A DNA stretch of 64,000 nucleotides from Actinobacillus vicugnae (GTDB lineage Bacteria; Pseudomonadota; Gammaproteobacteria; Enterobacterales; Pasteurellaceae). Where the stretch lies: positions 1 to 64,000 of the forward strand of contig NZ_CABFJY010000005.1 of NCBI RefSeq assembly GCF_901687125.1, written 5' to 3'. The notes below the pieces were generated by a model. The model was given only the letters and a program-made list of their open reading frames with translations, was not told the origin of the DNA and made no database searches. Shown here piece after piece: positions 62,099 to 64,000 of this stretch. The position numbers and the translations under genes were made by a program. Positions within the stretch are counted from its first letter, which is position 1. Every line of letters begins with the position of its first letter.

Positions 62099-62267
62099 TA
62101 AGAAGCTCCTTAAAATTGAATCAATATGAGAATTTCTCGTCTTATGCTATGCTAATTTAATCAAAATAGAAATAATTTTATTATCAAGCAACGTAATTTA
62201 TGATAATTTTCAAAGTGGCTCTGCCCCTTATCTGGCTTGAGCACTTTCGTTTTTAAGAGAACATACA

Positions 62268-63158
62268 ATGAGTGATGAACAGCAAAGCGTAACGACGCAC
62301 GACAAAAAATCGTTTTTACATACTATTTTCAGTGGGCTATTTCAATCGGAACCCAAAAATCGTGAAGATTTGGTCGAGGTAATTCGTGATTCTGTAGAAA
62401 ATGAATTAATTGATAGCGATACTAAAGAAATGATTGAAGGGGTCATGGAAATTTCTGAACTGCGTGTTCGAGATATTATGATTCCTCGCCCGCAAATTGT
62501 TTATATTGATGCTAATTTAGCGCTTGAAGCTTGTGTAGATCTGATTATTGAATCTGCTCACTCTCGTTTCCCAGTGATCTTAGATGACGGTAAAGATACG
62601 GTTCAGGGGATTTTACTTGCAAAAGATTTATTAAAATACCTGCGTTCTGATTCCGAACCATTTAATATGCAAGCAATTTTGCGCCCTGCAGTAATTGTGC
62701 CAGAAAGTAAACGTGTCGATCGAATGCTTAAAGAATTCCGTTCAGAACGCTTCCATATGGCAATTGTGGTGGACGAATTTGGTGCGGTATCAGGTTTAGT
62801 CACAATTGAAGATATTCTTGAGCAAATTGTTGGTGATATTGAAGATGAATTTGACGAAGAAGAAATCGAGCCAATTCGCCAACTTTCTCGCCATACTTAT
62901 GCAGTCTCTGCGCTCACTGATATTGAGAAATTCAATGCAACTTTTGCCACTGAATTTACCGATGAAGAAGTAGATACCGTGGGTGGCTTGGTGATGCAAG
63001 CGTTTGGGCATCTACCGCAACGTGGCGAACAAATTCAGCTAGAAGGCATTGATTTTAAAGTTACTTCTGCCGATAGCCGTCGTTTAATTCAATTACGAGT
63101 TACTGTACCAGATGAGCAATTAGAAAAAATGGAACAGCGCGTAACCAATGAAGAATAA
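62268..63158 (+). CDS. corC: CorC/HlyC-family CBS-domain protein
   Basis: 296 residues: an N-terminal lead, two CBS domains (about 72-190; [34 protein letters not shown], then [48 protein letters not shown]) and a C-terminal CorC_HlyC transporter-associated domain. Linked to magnesium/cobalt efflux; no membrane domain. Upstream of lnt, as ybeX-lnt in E. coli. Confidence 0.94.
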   Translation: MSDEQQSVTTHDKKSFLHTIFSGLFQSEPKNREDLVEVIRDSVENELIDSDTKEMIEGVMEISELRVRDIMIPRPQIVYIDANLALEACVDLIIESAHSRFPVILDDGKDTVQGILLAKDLLKYLRSDSEPFNMQAILRPAVIVPESKRVDRMLKEFRSERFHMAIVVDEFGAVSGLVTIEDILEQIVGDIEDEFDEEEIEPIRQLSRHTYAVSALTDIEKFNATFATEFTDEEVDTVGGLVMQAFGHLPQRGEQIQLEGIDFKVTSADSRRLIQLRVTVPDEQLEKMEQRVTNEE

Positions 63159-63178
63159 CAAATACAAAAAATATTTTG

Positions 63179-63204
63179 GGTGAGGTTTTATCCTCACCTT
63201 TTAT
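63179..63204 (+). terminator. Hairpin between corC and lnt
   Basis: GGTGAGG and CCTCACC form a seven-base stem with a six-base loop, followed by TTTTATTTG. It would reduce read-through from corC to lnt. Good terminator shape. Confidence 0.65.
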
Positions 63205-63239
63205 TTGATTTAACTGCTATTTATCAATTTATACATCCA

Positions 63240-64000
63240 ATGAACTTTGTAAAAAATCCATCAAATTTGACCGCTTGTTTACTTGCTTTTGTGCTTGGAA
63301 GCATTGCGACACTTGCCTATTCCCCCTTTGATTTCTGGGGCATTATTTTTATTTCTGCCACTAGCCTCATTTGGGCTGCCACCCTTCCACAACGAAAAAC
63401 TGCGCTCTGGTCAACATTTGCATGGTCTATCGGCTATTTTTGTGTTGGTGTGAATTGGATTCATGTCAGTATGATCCAATTCGGTGGCGTGCCTGTGGCT
63501 ATCAGCTATCTAGCAGTTTTGTTACTCGCTTGTTATCTTGCAATCTATAACCTGCTTTTTAGCTATCTTGCGCAACGTTTTCAAATCAGCAATCCATTTG
63601 CGCTTGCAGGGATTTTTACAGGTACTGAATATTTGCGTAGCGTCGTCTTTACGGGGTTTCCTTGGTTGCAATTCGGCTATACACAAATTGATAGCCCCTT
63701 TGCTGGACTTGCACCACTGTTCGGCGTAGAAGGACTCACGTTCTTCGTTATGGTAGTGAGTGGCTATTTAGTATTATTAGCAAAAAATTCAGCAAAAATG
63801 ACCGCTTCTCTTGCCATATTAACGCTATTATGCGGCTTGGCTTTTGTGACACGCTTTGTCCCATTTGTGCAAAATGACGAGCAAAAACAACCGCTTAATG
63901 TGAGTCTTGTACAGGGTAATATCGCGCAGAAAATGAAATGGGATCCTGCGCATTTTGATTATACGATCCAGACCTATCAGCGCTTGATCAGCCCGCTTCT
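63240..64000 (+). CDS. lnt: Apolipoprotein N-acyltransferase, 5' part cut by the window edge
   Basis: About 253 residues are visible from the ATG at 63240 (MNFVKNPSNLTACLLAFVLGSIATLAYSPFDFW). They make up the membrane-spanning N-terminal part of Lnt, including TGTEYLRSVVFTGFPWLQFGYTQ and, near the edge, the start of the nitrilase-like domain VSLVQGNIAQKMKWDP. The catalytic Glu-Lys-Cys lie beyond the window. Adds the third acyl chain to lipoproteins such as LolB. The start region carries an uptake signal. Confidence 0.95.
   Translation, partial: MNFVKNPSNLTACLLAFVLGSIATLAYSPFDFWGIIFISATSLIWAATLPQRKTALWSTFAWSIGYFCVGVNWIHVSMIQFGGVPVAISYLAVLLLACYLAIYNLLFSYLAQRFQISNPFALAGIFTGTEYLRSVVFTGFPWLQFGYTQIDSPFAGLAPLFGVEGLTFFVMVVSGYLVLLAKNSAKMTASLAILTLLCGLAFVTRFVPFVQNDEQKQPLNVSLVQGNIAQKMKWDPAHFDYTIQTYQRLISPL

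Overview
The window is chromosomal, AT-rich DNA of a member of the Pasteurellaceae. The clearest marker is the very frequent DNA-uptake signal core AAGCGGT (often ACAAGCGGTC), which occurs alone inside genes and as head-to-head pairs between genes. This is the form used by the Actinobacillus pleuropneumoniae / Mannheimia / Bibersteinia branch rather than the Haemophilus influenzae form AAGTGCGGT. Gene content (fhs, dsbC-recJ, trpBA beside ydfG, an opsX-like heptosyltransferase, lgtF/waaE-like transferase, sucABCD without sdh) fits. The species cannot be named from this sequence alone.

Layout. 1-115: 3' end of an IS3-family insertion sequence. 182-6355: pyruvate dehydrogenase operon aceE-aceF-lpdA on the minus strand, without pdhR. 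6714-15227 (minus): lrgA-lrgB-like pair, msbA, lolB-ispE-prs, pyrD and the yoaA helicase. 15468-18650: a small membrane protein, trpB-trpA behind a TrpR-type operator, and ydfG. 18803-22553: a YcgN-like Cys-cluster protein, fhs, ybjQ, rdgB and a GNAT acetyltransferase. 22576-30335 (minus): narQ, a HAD phosphatase, an OmpA/BamE-type lipoprotein, recJ, dsbC and mepM. 30472-38871 (plus): znuC, sucA-sucB, a VirK/YbjX (DUF535) gene, sucC-sucD. 39041-44007 (minus): cvpA-purF, rnhA, a second DUF535 gene, argG. 44250-50000: an LPS heptosyltransferase, PBP7-like peptidase, an LPS glucosyltransferase, yhbY, pgpB, nagK, gloB. 50094-58784 (plus): the envelope cluster uppS-cdsA-rseP-bamA-skp-lpxD-fabZ-lpxA. 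58941-62098 (minus): glpF-glpK and a YccT/CsgI-like periplasmic protein. 62268-64000 (plus): corC and the 5' part of lnt.

How it works together: the window supplies central carbon flow (pyruvate to acetyl-CoA, 2-oxoglutarate to succinate, glycerol entry), PRPP, purine, pyrimidine and tryptophan synthesis, and much of the outer-membrane assembly line (MsbA, LolB, BamA, Skp, LpxD, LpxA, Lnt, heptosyl and glucosyl transferases). The regulatory layer is the most informative part. There are four PurR/LacI-type operators (fhs, cvpA-purF, argG, glpF), one TrpR-type operator (trpBA) and CRP-type sites at sucA and glpF. Inverted uptake-signal pairs stand where terminators are expected.

I see no tRNA, rRNA, CRISPR array, prophage, toxin-antitoxin or defence module, and no obviously new multi-gene system. 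The more unusual items are the operator set, two DUF535 paralogues, a long Skp, a structured leader before yoaA and a family of TGTAGGG...CCCTACA palindromes.
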